A stretch of 64,000 nucleotides of DNA from Maridesulfovibrio sp050916235 (GTDB taxonomy: Bacteria > Desulfobacterota > Desulfovibrionia > Desulfovibrionales > Desulfovibrionaceae): positions 930,001 through 994,000 of the forward strand of contig NZ_CP104854.1 of assembly GCF_050916235.1 (NCBI RefSeq), read 5' to 3'. Below are positions 32,823-41,460 of the stretch, one piece after another. Position numbers and translations under genes: made by a program. The notes under the pieces are model-generated. The model was given only the letters and a program-made list of their open reading frames with translations. It made no database searches and had not been told where the DNA came from. How positions within the stretch are numbered: position 1 is the stretch's first letter; every line of letters begins with the position of its first letter.

Positions 32823-32850
32823 ACGGGGTTAGATGATAAGGAGATGGGAG

Positions 32851-33195
32851 CTAATTGTTCATTTGCTTTTCAATCCAGGCCTTCACTTCAGCATTTATGG
32901 GGTAGTTCCCCTTCAGGCCACCTACTGACTTTCTGAACCTTTCGGCAATGTCCTTGGGCAGCTCAATACTGAGGAGTTCCCTGGCTTCTTCCGAATTTCT
33001 GCGGACGAAAATTATTCTGGGCTTGTCGTCCCACATATAAACGGTGAAATAGTTAGTATAATCGCTCTTGGATGTTACGGGGGTGAACTTTGCATCCCAA
33101 GGATGGTTTCCCCACTCCAGATACAGGGTTACTGCATCTTCAGGAGTCATTTCCCAGTCTATATCCCAATGTCTGTAATCTCTGAGGCTTCCCAT
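32851..33195 (-). CDS. Small conserved protein, resembles the DVU0772 family
   Basis: A 114-residue acidic/aromatic protein with no known domain. It starts MGSLRDYRHWDIDWEMTPED, followed by AVTLYLEWGNHPWD and a WDDKPRIIFVRRNSEEAREL core. From memory this opening resembles a family of Desulfovibrio proteins named after DVU0772, of unknown function; I cannot verify the match. It has a good sigma-70-like promoter and its own terminator, so it is expressed as a single gene. Confidence 0.75.
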   Translation of the reverse strand: MGSLRDYRHWDIDWEMTPEDAVTLYLEWGNHPWDAKFTPVTSKSDYTNYFTVYMWDDKPRIIFVRRNSEEARELLSIELPKDIAERFRKSVGGLKGNYPINAEVKAWIEKQMNN

Positions 33196-33247
33196 TTCGC
33201 TCTCCTTATTTATCTAATTTAGCTCTTTCTCCTTTAACCTTGACTAA

Positions 33248-33275
33248 ATAGTAACAATTACCATTTAGAAGTCAA
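33248..33275 (-). promoter_or_regulatory. Sigma-70-type promoter of the DVU0772-like gene
   Basis: The minus strand has TTGACT (33275-33270), a 16-bp spacer and TACTAT (33253-33248). The spacer and -10 contain a GTAA-n3-TTAC inverted repeat that could be an operator. Confidence 0.6.
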
Positions 33276-33367
33276 TAGAGAAATCACTTTGAAAATGAAA
33301 TTTGTTAGGCTAACAAAAGAGAGCCGCAAAACACCTCAGCAATAATTCAATTAAATCAGGCATAAAC

Positions 33368-33997
33368 ATGACCAGCACACCTTACCCAGTTCCGGCAAAA
33401 AAAAATCGCACAGAGGACGTCATAAAGAAAAGCCGCTTCATCTGTGATCTATGCAAGGTGACATCAAGGGAAGAAGCCAGAGAATTCATAGCTTCAATCA
33501 AAAAGGAATTCCCGGATGCCCGTCACCACTGCTCAGCCTTCATAGCCGGCCCCCCGCTTACCGGGGAAATGGGTATGAGCGATGACGGCGAGCCGCATGG
33601 AACCGCAGGCAAACCGATGCTTCAGGTACTACAGGGAAGTGGGATAGGTGACATTGCAGCAGTGGTGACCAGATACTTCGGCGGGATAAAACTCGGGACC
33701 GGAGGGTTGGTCCGGGCGTACTCAGGATCTGTTCAGCAGGGGCTGGAAGCCCTTGAAACGGTCATGAAAGTCCCTATGCGCAGGGTCACTGTAGAAATAA
33801 GCTATGCGCTGGAAGGAATGCTCAGACGGGCGTTGCCCGAGTTCTCGGCAGAAATAGAAGAACAGTCTTTCGGCTCGGAGATCCTTTTTACACTCATAAT
33901 GCCTTCAGACCGCATTGATGAATTTTGCGCTGCCATCACGGAAGAAAGCAACGGAACGGCAGAACTGATGTCCGACGATGCGGATATCTGGAGATAG
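33368..33997 (+). CDS. YigZ/IMPACT family protein
   Basis: A 209-residue YigZ-type protein. The IMPACT N-terminal domain shows KKSRFICDLCKVTSREEARE, DARHHCSAFI, MGMSDDGEPHGTAGKPMLQV and VTRYFGGIKLGTGGLVRAYS, all strongly conserved. A C-terminal DUF1949-like ferredoxin-fold domain follows (about 135-205). The bacterial role is not settled; the yeast relative Yih1 regulates Gcn2. The ATG is at 33368. The gene is divergent from the DVU0772-like gene. Confidence 0.93.
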   Translation: MTSTPYPVPAKKNRTEDVIKKSRFICDLCKVTSREEAREFIASIKKEFPDARHHCSAFIAGPPLTGEMGMSDDGEPHGTAGKPMLQVLQGSGIGDIAAVVTRYFGGIKLGTGGLVRAYSGSVQQGLEALETVMKVPMRRVTVEISYALEGMLRRALPEFSAEIEEQSFGSEILFTLIMPSDRIDEFCAAITEESNGTAELMSDDADIWR

Positions 33998-34010
33998 CAT
34001 ATCTCCCCTG

Positions 34011-34049
34011 AATACAAAAACATACGCCCGAATAACATTCAGGCGTATG
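34011..34049 (-). terminator. Intrinsic terminator of the GT9-FlgN-like operon
   Basis: CATACGCC (34021-34028) pairs with GGCGTATG (34042-34049), with GAAT/ATTC inside; on the minus strand TTTTTGTATTC follows. Confidence 0.78.
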
Positions 34050-34097
34050 CTTGTACCGTAATTTCGGAAGAGAAAGCCGTAATTCCCTTCCCTGTCG

Positions 34098-34451
34098 TCA
34101 GCCTACTTTGTGAACATAGCGGCTCTGCGAAAGGGGGGTGCCGCGAACGGCCCTGCCGTACCCCTTGAACCGTGTAGTTTCCTGCCGGGCTCTGGTTATA
34201 TCCTCTTTGAGGGTGGCCTGAAGCTTCTTGGCTTCAGTGGTCAGGTGCCCTTGCAGTGTCTTAAGCTTGTGCAGCTTATCAAGAATCTGATCAAGGCTCA
34301 CGCTCTCTTTGGTTTCCAGAGCCTGACTGGTCAGAACTCCTCTCCTTTCAGCCGCGTCAAAGGCTTCATCAACCTCTCCGGCCATGAGATGTCTGAGCTC
34401 ATCGTTTCCGATTTCCAGAGCCTGATCGAGAAGATTCAAGGTATTAGCCAT
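34098..34451 (-). CDS. Small helical protein, FlgN/FliT-like flagellar chaperone candidate
   Basis: A 117-residue all-helical protein (MANTLNLLDQALEIGNDELR ... LDQILDKLHKLKTLQGHLTT then EAKKLQATLKEDITRARQET) ending in FKGYGRAVRG. The size, long helices and basic Gly-Tyr-Gly tail resemble FlgN/FliT export chaperones, but the similarity is low. The ATG at 34451 lies just 5 nt after the stop of the upstream gene. Last gene of a three-gene unit. No other flagellar gene is in the window. Confidence 0.7.
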   Translation of the reverse strand: MANTLNLLDQALEIGNDELRHLMAGEVDEAFDAAERRGVLTSQALETKESVSLDQILDKLHKLKTLQGHLTTEAKKLQATLKEDITRARQETTRFKGYGRAVRGTPLSQSRYVHKVG

Positions 34452-34456
34452 AACAG

Positions 34457-35062
34457 TTACCTCTTGGCGACCTCCCTGATATCCTCGCGGATTACGGAGA
34501 TGACGGTCTTCCATTTTTCAACGGAAGGCAGGAATTCATATTCAAGTAAATCTGCCAGTAAAATCCAGTCTTCGTTCTCGAGAACTTCTGTCATTTCAGA
34601 GAAAAGGCTGGAAAAGTCTTCTACAACTTTTTCAAAATCGGCACTGTGCTTCAGGGAGAAATGGTCGCGCAGACTGCCGACCATGCCCAGAAAATCGCGG
34701 GTTACGTCAAGAAGATCCTGATACAGCTCAAGGGCCTCGGCATCATCTGCCTGCCTGAACAGTTCGGCAACCTGCTTGCCGCCACCGGCCATAATGTTGA
34801 CGACCTTGTACAGTTCGAGGGTGATGGCACTGGCCATTTCTGTTGCGGAAGAACTTTTGATTTCAAGGCTTTCCACTTCGGAAACGTCAATATCTTCGGA
34901 TTGATTGGGGTAAATTTCGCTGTAGGGCTCGTCGTTGACCAGAACGTCGGTCACTATGCGGTTCTCAAGTTGCCCGCTGGCCATGATTTTTTCAAAAATC
35001 TGATCAAGATTTTCAAAACTGCTGATATCTATATCAGTCTTGGTTCCATCGATAACGATCAT
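34457..35062 (-). CDS. Uncharacterised helical protein in GT9/FlgN-like operon
   Basis: A 201-residue acidic protein. The first 75 residues look like a small alpha/beta domain (MIVIDGTKTDIDISSFENLD), and the rest is helical (ATEMASAITLELYKVVNIMA; VVEDFSSLFSEMTEVLENED). No motif or membrane segment is seen. It lies between the GT9 gene (82 nt upstream) and the FlgN-like gene (5 nt downstream), which suggests a shared role, possibly in surface-appendage assembly. I do not recognise the family. Confidence 0.75.
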   Translation of the reverse strand: MIVIDGTKTDIDISSFENLDQIFEKIMASGQLENRIVTDVLVNDEPYSEIYPNQSEDIDVSEVESLEIKSSSATEMASAITLELYKVVNIMAGGGKQVAELFRQADDAEALELYQDLLDVTRDFLGMVGSLRDHFSLKHSADFEKVVEDFSSLFSEMTEVLENEDWILLADLLEYEFLPSVEKWKTVISVIREDIREVAKR

Positions 35063-35144
35063 TTTGACTCTCCTCCTGAATAGGTACGTAAAAATTTTCC
35101 GGCTGGTCCGGTACGCCCATATTCATACAAGAGTCATGCCACTT

Positions 35145-36692
35145 CTACACTACCGATACACACATGCAGTTGATCAGCCCCATGTATCTGTCCAATAACA
35201 GGACTAAACCATCCATGGAATCCTGCCCGCGGGACTCCAGTTCCCATAGCGATGAAAGCACCGAAAGCTCCTGACATGAGGACAGAATATCCTTTATCTT
35301 TTGGAAGTTAGCCAGAAACTTAACTTTCATTTTTTCCATGGGATCGGATCGCAGCAGCAGGGCCTGCCTGCTGAGCAGAAAAAGGAAATCGCGGCACTCG
35401 GCAAGCGGTGCAGACAGCTTCGCAGCAAAGTCACCGGAAAAACCCGGCGAGACAGGAGCAAATCCGGAAAGATCTTCCCCGTCAAGAAAGCGACGGTACA
35501 ATTCCCGCTGGAGGGTTATCCATTTATAGCGGTCGGTCTGCCCGTGCCCGGACAGGGAATTCAGGACCATGAAACCGAGTTCGTCACGGCCTGTGACATA
35601 GGCGCGAACGCCCCTGCCGCTGAGCTCCGGCCAATCTCCCTGCCGGACAAACGACTTCAGCGCGTGAAAGACGGCATCACAGCCTATCCGCTGGCGGCAT
35701 TCATTTTCATGCACACACTTCACACCGAATGGACAAGGATGACAGGGCAGGTCCGGTTCAAGGCACAGGCAGTTTTCTGCAGCGGGACCGGTATCCCACG
35801 GCTGGGCAGTAGCAAGAAATACTGCCGCCACCGGTGTTCCCGATCCTGCGGCAAGGTGCATTGTTCCAGTGTCATTGGTTACCAGCAGGTCAAGACGTCT
35901 CAAGACAGCTGAAAGCTCATTCAGGGAAGTCCGCCCCATGAGATTGATCGCAGGAAAATCCGCTCCGTCCAGTATGCGCTCTCCCAGCGGTTTCTCCCCC
36001 TCGGTTCCCAGCAGAACAGGAACCCGGCGCAAATCTTTCCAGATCATGGCACCAAGCTCCCGGAAATGTTCAACCGGCCAGCGGCGACGGTCCTCGCTTG
36101 CCCCGGGCTGAAACCCGATGAATCCCTCAGCACCGTCTGCAGGATTCTCCAAAAGTTTGAGAGCTGAAATTTTTTCCATGGGTTGCGGCTCAGCCAACAT
36201 AAAAGGAGCCGTTTTTTCAAGCCCGGCAACCCTGCTGAACAGGTCAACAACATTGAACGGGCTGGACCCGCGACTTGCTGAGGCCATCTGCAGGAAAGCC
36301 GCCCATCTGGTGGTGTCGGCATTGAATCCGAAGCTGTCCATGGCAAATCCGCGCACTTCACGTCCCTTTCCTAACTGCAACGCAAGCAGGCGGGCAGAAA
36401 CGGACGGAGTCAGGTTCACCACAAGGTCAGGACTGAATCTCTCCTCAATCTCACTGCAGAATGATTCGTAAATCCTCAGCGCGTCCCTCCAATCCCGATC
36501 AAGCGCAGCCAGCAGGGCCGCCCCGGGCATGGGGAAAGTTTCGCTCACACCGCGCATTAGCCTGGTGGTGCCTGCAAAATTCTTCAGACACATGACAGCG
36601 GTATTGTACCCGTCGGCTGTCAGGGCTGAAATAACTGGCTGAGTCTGAAGCAGATCTCCGAAGCGGGTCAGGTTGATGACGAGAGCGTTCAT
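35145..36692 (-). CDS. Family 9 glycosyltransferase (heptosyltransferase-like) with long C-terminal extension
   Basis: A 515-residue protein. Residues 1 to about 350 form a GT9/GT-B fold: VINLTRFGDLLQTQPVISAL at the N-terminus, GFQPGASEDRRRWPVEHFRE, VPVLLGTEGE and DLLVTNDTGTMHLAAGSGTP, as in ADP-heptose:LPS transferases. A cysteine cluster follows (LPCHPCPFGVKCVHENECRQ). The C-terminal 150 residues are helical and extra to the usual length of about 350. Linked to two small helical proteins, one FlgN-like, it may modify a flagellar or surface component instead of LPS; this is an inference. Confidence 0.87.
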   Translation of the reverse strand: MNALVINLTRFGDLLQTQPVISALTADGYNTAVMCLKNFAGTTRLMRGVSETFPMPGAALLAALDRDWRDALRIYESFCSEIEERFSPDLVVNLTPSVSARLLALQLGKGREVRGFAMDSFGFNADTTRWAAFLQMASASRGSSPFNVVDLFSRVAGLEKTAPFMLAEPQPMEKISALKLLENPADGAEGFIGFQPGASEDRRRWPVEHFRELGAMIWKDLRRVPVLLGTEGEKPLGERILDGADFPAINLMGRTSLNELSAVLRRLDLLVTNDTGTMHLAAGSGTPVAAVFLATAQPWDTGPAAENCLCLEPDLPCHPCPFGVKCVHENECRQRIGCDAVFHALKSFVRQGDWPELSGRGVRAYVTGRDELGFMVLNSLSGHGQTDRYKWITLQRELYRRFLDGEDLSGFAPVSPGFSGDFAAKLSAPLAECRDFLFLLSRQALLLRSDPMEKMKVKFLANFQKIKDILSSCQELSVLSSLWELESRGQDSMDGLVLLLDRYMGLINCMCVSVV

Positions 36693-36849
36693 TAGCAGGT
36701 ATCCTTATATTGTTTATGACTCACGAATCCATGTCTTTATAAGGATATAACGCAAGTGCACTGACCCGGGCAACCGCAAACGGACAATTGAGAGGAACAG
36801 CTTGGTGTGCGTATTTAATTGAAACGGCAGGGTCAACTGTGTGTACCCC

Positions 36850-37776
36850 TTACTCCAAGTCTACTTCCCAAAGCTCTTCAGTTAAATGCTTTCCCCAAAT
36901 AGTGTGCGACTCTGTCTTTTCCACATGAAAGCCGAACTTTGAGTACAGCTTTCTGGCAACGCCAAGCTCGTCTACAGTCCACAGAATAATTTTTTTATAC
37001 TTTTTGCGCCTGCAAAAGCTCACGGCTTCAGACAGCATTTTTTTACCCAGCCCTTTTCCTCTGGCATGCGGTTCAACCAGAAACCAACGTAACTGGGCAA
37101 CATCAGCATCTACTTTCACTATGGCGATTGAGCCCTCTGTTGCACTCCCCTGCTCAACGATCCAGAGCCTTTCCTTCTGTGAATCAAACTTTTCCACAAA
37201 CGCAGCCAACGCCGAGGCAACATAGGAATCGAAAGTCACGTCAAATCCATACTGCTCCGAATAAAACACAGCATGTCTATATGCAACATATCCAATATCT
37301 CCCGGCCGATGTGTACGCAGAAGATATGAACTGTTACCCTTGTCTTTTTTTTTCAGAACGTCTTCGATGTCATCCATGGCCCTCAGAAGGCGCAGCTGAT
37401 TTTCCTCATCTATTCCATTCAGGCTGGCGGAAATCCGCCTGTTCGACATTTCCTGCAGCCGTTTCAACTCCGACTCCCCTGCTGGAGTCAAGCGCAGCAT
37501 CTGCCTGCGGGTATCCTCTTCAGATCTTTCCTTAATGAGCAGCCCCTGTTTCTGGAACCTCGTCAGCATTCTGCTGAGATACGCTGGATCCATGCAAAGC
37601 TGCCTGGATAGGTCCTTAGATACAATTCCGGAATCTTGTCCAAGCTCAAAGAGTACCCTGGCCTCGGACAAAGAGTATTCACTCTCGTGAAGCCGGGAGC
37701 TCAACAGCCCCAGCACCTGAGTGTAGAACCGATTGAAACTGCGTATTTTTTCCACCCGCTTTAAGCACATATCCAT
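36850..37776 (-). CDS. MarR-type regulator fused to GNAT acetyltransferase
   Basis: A 308-residue two-domain protein. Residues 1 to about 140 are a MarR winged helix (SLSEARVLFELGQDSGIVSK; LCMDPAYLSRMLTRFQKQGL; DTRRQMLRLTPAGESEL). Residues 160-308 are a GNAT domain, with the acetyl-CoA loop in VEPHARGKGLGKKMLSEAVS (Q/RxxGxG/A type) and ARKLYSKFGFHVE. Such fusions are a known family. The promoter region has two identical-type palindromes overlapping a -35 box, so it probably controls its own transcription. What it senses or acetylates is unknown. Confidence 0.92.
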   Translation of the reverse strand: MDMCLKRVEKIRSFNRFYTQVLGLLSSRLHESEYSLSEARVLFELGQDSGIVSKDLSRQLCMDPAYLSRMLTRFQKQGLLIKERSEEDTRRQMLRLTPAGESELKRLQEMSNRRISASLNGIDEENQLRLLRAMDDIEDVLKKKDKGNSSYLLRTHRPGDIGYVAYRHAVFYSEQYGFDVTFDSYVASALAAFVEKFDSQKERLWIVEQGSATEGSIAIVKVDADVAQLRWFLVEPHARGKGLGKKMLSEAVSFCRRKKYKKIILWTVDELGVARKLYSKFGFHVEKTESHTIWGKHLTEELWEVDLE

Positions 37777-37834
37777 TCGCTAATCCTCTCTGAATCATGT
37801 TCATTTTCATTTCAATCAACTATCCTAAAACTAA

Positions 37835-37869
37835 TTGACTTTGTCAACAAAACTATTTGACTCAGTCAA
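37835..37869 (-). promoter_or_regulatory. Double palindromic operator and promoter of the MarR-GNAT gene
   Basis: TTGACTTTGTCAA (37835-37847) and TTGACTCAGTCAA (37857-37869) are two copies of TTGAC-N3-GTCAA, 22 bp apart centre to centre, that is two helical turns. On the minus strand the first copy supplies TTGACA as -35, followed by a 17-bp spacer and GATAGT. A bound MarR dimer pair would block polymerase. Confidence 0.75.
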
Positions 37870-38327
37870 CTAAACTCAGGTGACCATGGCAGGAAAGACT
37901 CAACCCATTCGTACTTTGTAATCAATTAAATCAGGCTAACCGATACAGCACAAACGGATTGAAACTGTTAAGCCGATCCCGTTCAAAACGGGCTGAAAGC
38001 AAAGCTTCATTGGCACATTGCGACCCATAAATTGACTTCACACGGAGAAAACATTTGCATCATGGGTGCCGGATTGTATTCTGCCAGCCCCAAAGACAGC
38101 TGCAAACGGTATGCTCAACAGGTGAACGGACGATAGCATCCGCCAAACGGTTCCGACTTTCCTTTTATGATTTTCTTCCGCCGTTTATCGAAAAGCATGT
38201 GCACTGCAATGCAAAAAACGCTATAAGCTTTTCATCTGGACAGAAAAACGGCTTCGAGCCGCAACACCTGCCGGAAACCTTTTTCTGCACAATCAGGCAC
38301 CTTAAACACCTTTCAGGAGGCCATCTC
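37870..38327. other. Long non-coding region upstream of acs
   Basis: No convincing gene. A short inverted repeat CCCGTT/AACGGG lies near 37977-37991. A TTGGCACATTGC string near 38010-38021 resembles sigma-54 but has the wrong GG-GC spacing. The region probably holds the acs promoter and a leader of unknown function. Confidence 0.4.
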
Positions 38328-40313
38328 ATGACTGAAGAACAAAAAATCGAAAGCCTTTCCAAGGAAAACAGACTTTTTAATCCTCCTACCGACGTACCCA
38401 CCGCGTGCGTGAAAAGCCTTGAAGAATACAAAGCCATCTATGACCGTTCCATTAACGACATGGAAGGCTTCTGGGCCGAACGCGCCGAGGAGCTCCTCAC
38501 CTGGGACAAAAAATGGGACAACGTCCTTGAATACGATTTCGACAAACCTGAAATCAGATGGTTTGAGGGCGGCAAGCTCAACGTGTCCGCCAACTGCCTC
38601 GACCGCCACATTGCCAACGGCCGCCGCAACAAGGCTGCGCTCATCTGGCAGGGCGAGGAAGACCATGAGGTAAAGGTTTACACCTACGACATGCTGCACC
38701 GTGAAGTATGCCGTTTTGCCAACGTGCTCAAGAAACTGGGCGTAAAAAAGGGTGACCGTGTATCCATCTACCTGCCCATGATTCCCGAGCTGGCAATCGC
38801 CATGCTGGCATGTACCCGCATCGGTGCACCTCACTCCATCATTTTTGCCGGCTTCAGTTCACACAGCCTGCGTGACCGCATCAATGACTGCGGTGCTAAA
38901 ATCCACATCACCGGCGACGGCGTTCTGCGCGGCGGACGCTCCATCCCGCTCAAGCCGAACTCCGACGAGGCCCTCAAAGAGTGTCCATCCGTTGAACAGT
39001 GCATCGTTGTTCCCAGAGCCGGAAACCAGGTGGAAATGGTTGAAGGCCGTGACCGTCTCTGGTCCGAACTGATGAGCGATCCCGAGATCACCGACAACTG
39101 CCCCTACGAGCTGATGGATGCCGAAGATCCCCTCTTCATCCTCTACACCTCAGGCAGTACCGGCAAGCCCAAAGGTGTATTCCACACCACCGGAGGCTAT
39201 CTGACCTATGCCGCCCACACCTGCCAGTGGGTATTCGATCTCAAGGACGACGATGTACATTGGTGCACGGCTGACATCGGCTGGGTAACCGGACACTCCT
39301 ACATTGTATACGGACCGCTGGCCCTTGGCTCGACCAGCATCATGTTCGAGTCAGTGCCCACCTATCCGGATCCGGCAAGATTCTGGCAGGTCTGCGAGAA
39401 GTTCAGAGTCAACATCTTCTATACCGCTCCCACCGCCATTCGTGCTCTGATGCGTGAAGGAGACCAGTGGACCAGGAAATATGACCTCTCCAGCCTGCGC
39501 ATTCTCGGCACAGTTGGTGAACCCATCAACCCCGAAGCCTGGATGTGGTACCACGAAAACATCGGCGATTCCAAACTGCCCATCGTGGACACATGGTGGC
39601 AGACTGAAACCGGCGGGCACATCCTGTCTCCGCTGCCTTACGCCACTCCGCTCAAGCCCGGCTCTGCAACCCTCCCGCTGCCCGGCATTGATGCGGCCAT
39701 TGTGGACCGTCACGGCGAAGAAGTCGGTCCCAATGAAGGCGGATTCCTGGTCATCAGAAAACCGTGGCCCGGAATGCTGCGCGGAGTCTGGGGTAACAAG
39801 GAGCGCTTCAAGGAGCAGTACTTCAAGGGCTTCCCCGGAGTATACGAATCCGGCGACGGTGCCCGCAGGGATTCTGACGGCTACTTCTGGATCATGGGCC
39901 GCGTCGACGACGTAATCAACGTTTCCGGCCACAGGCTCGGCACTGCTGAAATCGAATCCGCACTGGTATCACACCCGGCAGTATCCGAAGCAGCTGTTGT
40001 CGGCATGCCCCATGAGGTCAAAGGCCAGTCCATCTACGCATACGTGACCCTTAAGGCCGAATTCGATGAAGACGATGATCTCATCAAAGAACTGCGCGCC
40101 CATGTACGCAAGGAAATCGGACCTCTGGCTTCTCCCGAAGTCATCCAGTTTGCCCCCGGTCTGCCAAAAACAAGAAGCGGAAAGATCATGCGCCGAATCC
40201 TGCGCAAGATCGTTGAAGGCGATACCTCCAACCTCGGTGATACCTCGACACTTGCTGATCCTTCAGTAGTGACCGACCTCATAGAAGGTTATGCAGAGCT
40301 CATGAAAGCTTAA
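38328..40313 (+). CDS. acs: Acetyl-CoA synthetase (AMP-forming)
   Basis: Acs activates acetate with ATP and CoA through acetyl-AMP. The 661 residues fit the family. Motifs: ILYTSGSTGKPKGVFHTTGG (P-loop), DTWWQTETGGHILSPLP (acetate pocket with the conserved Trp), YFWIMGRVDDVINVSGHRLG (hinge), and the C-terminal PKTRSGKIMRRILRK whose Lys is the acetylation-regulated catalytic residue. The frame is open from 38055, but the ATG at 38328 follows AGGAGG and gives the normal N-terminus (MTEEQKIESLSKENRLFNPP). The GNAT-fusion gene is divergent 550 bp away; a link through Lys acetylation is only speculation. Confidence 0.97.
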   Translation: MTEEQKIESLSKENRLFNPPTDVPTACVKSLEEYKAIYDRSINDMEGFWAERAEELLTWDKKWDNVLEYDFDKPEIRWFEGGKLNVSANCLDRHIANGRRNKAALIWQGEEDHEVKVYTYDMLHREVCRFANVLKKLGVKKGDRVSIYLPMIPELAIAMLACTRIGAPHSIIFAGFSSHSLRDRINDCGAKIHITGDGVLRGGRSIPLKPNSDEALKECPSVEQCIVVPRAGNQVEMVEGRDRLWSELMSDPEITDNCPYELMDAEDPLFILYTSGSTGKPKGVFHTTGGYLTYAAHTCQWVFDLKDDDVHWCTADIGWVTGHSYIVYGPLALGSTSIMFESVPTYPDPARFWQVCEKFRVNIFYTAPTAIRALMREGDQWTRKYDLSSLRILGTVGEPINPEAWMWYHENIGDSKLPIVDTWWQTETGGHILSPLPYATPLKPGSATLPLPGIDAAIVDRHGEEVGPNEGGFLVIRKPWPGMLRGVWGNKERFKEQYFKGFPGVYESGDGARRDSDGYFWIMGRVDDVINVSGHRLGTAEIESALVSHPAVSEAAVVGMPHEVKGQSIYAYVTLKAEFDEDDDLIKELRAHVRKEIGPLASPEVIQFAPGLPKTRSGKIMRRILRKIVEGDTSNLGDTSTLADPSVVTDLIEGYAELMKA

Positions 40314-40333
40314 GTATTAATGGTTGTCTCGGA

Positions 40334-40465
40334 GCCTCGCGGACCTTAGGGTCCGGGAGGCCGTCCAACAGCCGGAATATACCGGATAAGACCGGGATGC
40401 CGAACAGTTTCTTTCTTTAAGGAAGGTGGCAACTGAAACTGTAGAAGGCATCCCGTTCTTTTTTT
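40334..40465 (+). ncRNA. Structured RNA or elaborate terminator downstream of acs
   Basis: Three hairpins lie in a row. First, GCCTC-n-CGGACC pairs with GGTCCG-n-GAGGC (40334-40361). Second is a small CCGG/CCGG element (about 40372-40385). Third is a long compound stem, CGGGATGCC/GGCATCCCG (40393-40401 with 40447-40455) plus ACAGTTTC/GAAACTGT (40404-40411 with 40435-40442), followed by TTCTTTTTTT. The last is a terminator. The whole 130 nt may be the acs 3' UTR or a separate small RNA. Confidence 0.55.
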
Positions 40466-40601
40466 GTCTGAATTGTCCACCTACATCTTCAATAGAGCAA
40501 CCGTAAGAACGCTTACATTCCGAATTACTCTTTGCAAATTTGACGCACACTGATAACATGGGCCGCATGTATTCAGGTACATCATCATACAGGAGATACC
40601 A

Positions 40602-41456
40602 ATGCGGCGCGAAATCAAACAGATATTCTACGGTGAACCGGTCCACGAAGGTGCGGGAGTGAAGCTGCACAGGGCATTCGGATATTTTGAGGCCTCCCTT
40701 TTCGATCCTTTTCTGATGCTCGACGATTTCCGCTCAGACAACCCGGATGATTACCTCAAAGGCTTCCCATGGCATCCGCACCGTGGAATCGAAACCATCA
40801 CCTACCTGCTCAAGGGGGAGGTGGAACATGGGGACAGCCTTGGAAATGCAGCCGTAACCAGGTCCGGAAGTGTGCAGTGGATGACAGCAGGAAGCGGAAT
40901 CATCCATCAGGAGATGCCCAAAGGAAACCGGAACGGCTCAATGCACGGTTTTCAGCTATGGGCCAACCTTGCCGCAAAGGACAAAATGGTCGACCCGCAG
41001 TACCGTGAAATTACGTCTGACGAAATCCCGGTGATCGCAGGTGACGGCGGAATAAGCATAAGAATCATTGCCGGAGAGATTAAAGGTGTATCCGGCCCGG
41101 CCAGAGGGATCGGGATCAACCCGGAATATCTGGACATAACGGTTCCTGCAGGGATTGAATTCATCCATCCTACCAGAAGGGGCTACACAACATTCATATA
41201 CGCGACCGGTGGACAGGGCTCGGTGAACGGTGAACCCGTGGAAAACCGATCGCTGGTACTCTTTGAGGACGGGGACGAAATTTCAGTGGCAGCGGACAGC
41301 AGCCCGCTGACCTTCCTCCTTCTCAGCGGCAAACCGCATAACGAGCCCATTTTCTGGCGCGGGCCCATTGTTATGCACACTGCCGAGGAGCTGGAAAAAG
41401 CCTTTCAGGAATATAAAGACGGAACTTTTATCAAACACCAGAAACCAAGAGGTTAG
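40602..41456 (+). CDS. Pirin family protein
   Basis: A 284-residue bicupin of the pirin family. The N-terminal cupin binds a metal with the conserved HPHRGIET (two His) and the QWMTAGSGIIHQEMP segment (His, Glu). The C-terminal cupin (FIYATGGQGSVNGEPVENRS) is degenerate, as usual. Some bacterial pirins are quercetinases or regulators of pyruvate metabolism, but the activity here is unknown. The ATG at 40602 follows AGGAGAT. The nitroreductase gene starts 4 nt after the stop, so the two form an operon. Confidence 0.92.
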   Translation: MRREIKQIFYGEPVHEGAGVKLHRAFGYFEASLFDPFLMLDDFRSDNPDDYLKGFPWHPHRGIETITYLLKGEVEHGDSLGNAAVTRSGSVQWMTAGSGIIHQEMPKGNRNGSMHGFQLWANLAAKDKMVDPQYREITSDEIPVIAGDGGISIRIIAGEIKGVSGPARGIGINPEYLDITVPAGIEFIHPTRRGYTTFIYATGGQGSVNGEPVENRSLVLFEDGDEISVAADSSPLTFLLLSGKPHNEPIFWRGPIVMHTAEELEKAFQEYKDGTFIKHQKPRG

Positions 41457-41460
41457 CATC

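Noticed and set aside
38000..38030. Sigma-54 promoter upstream of acs (TTGGCACATTGC)
   Set aside because: GG and GC are only 6 bases apart; the required spacing is 10.
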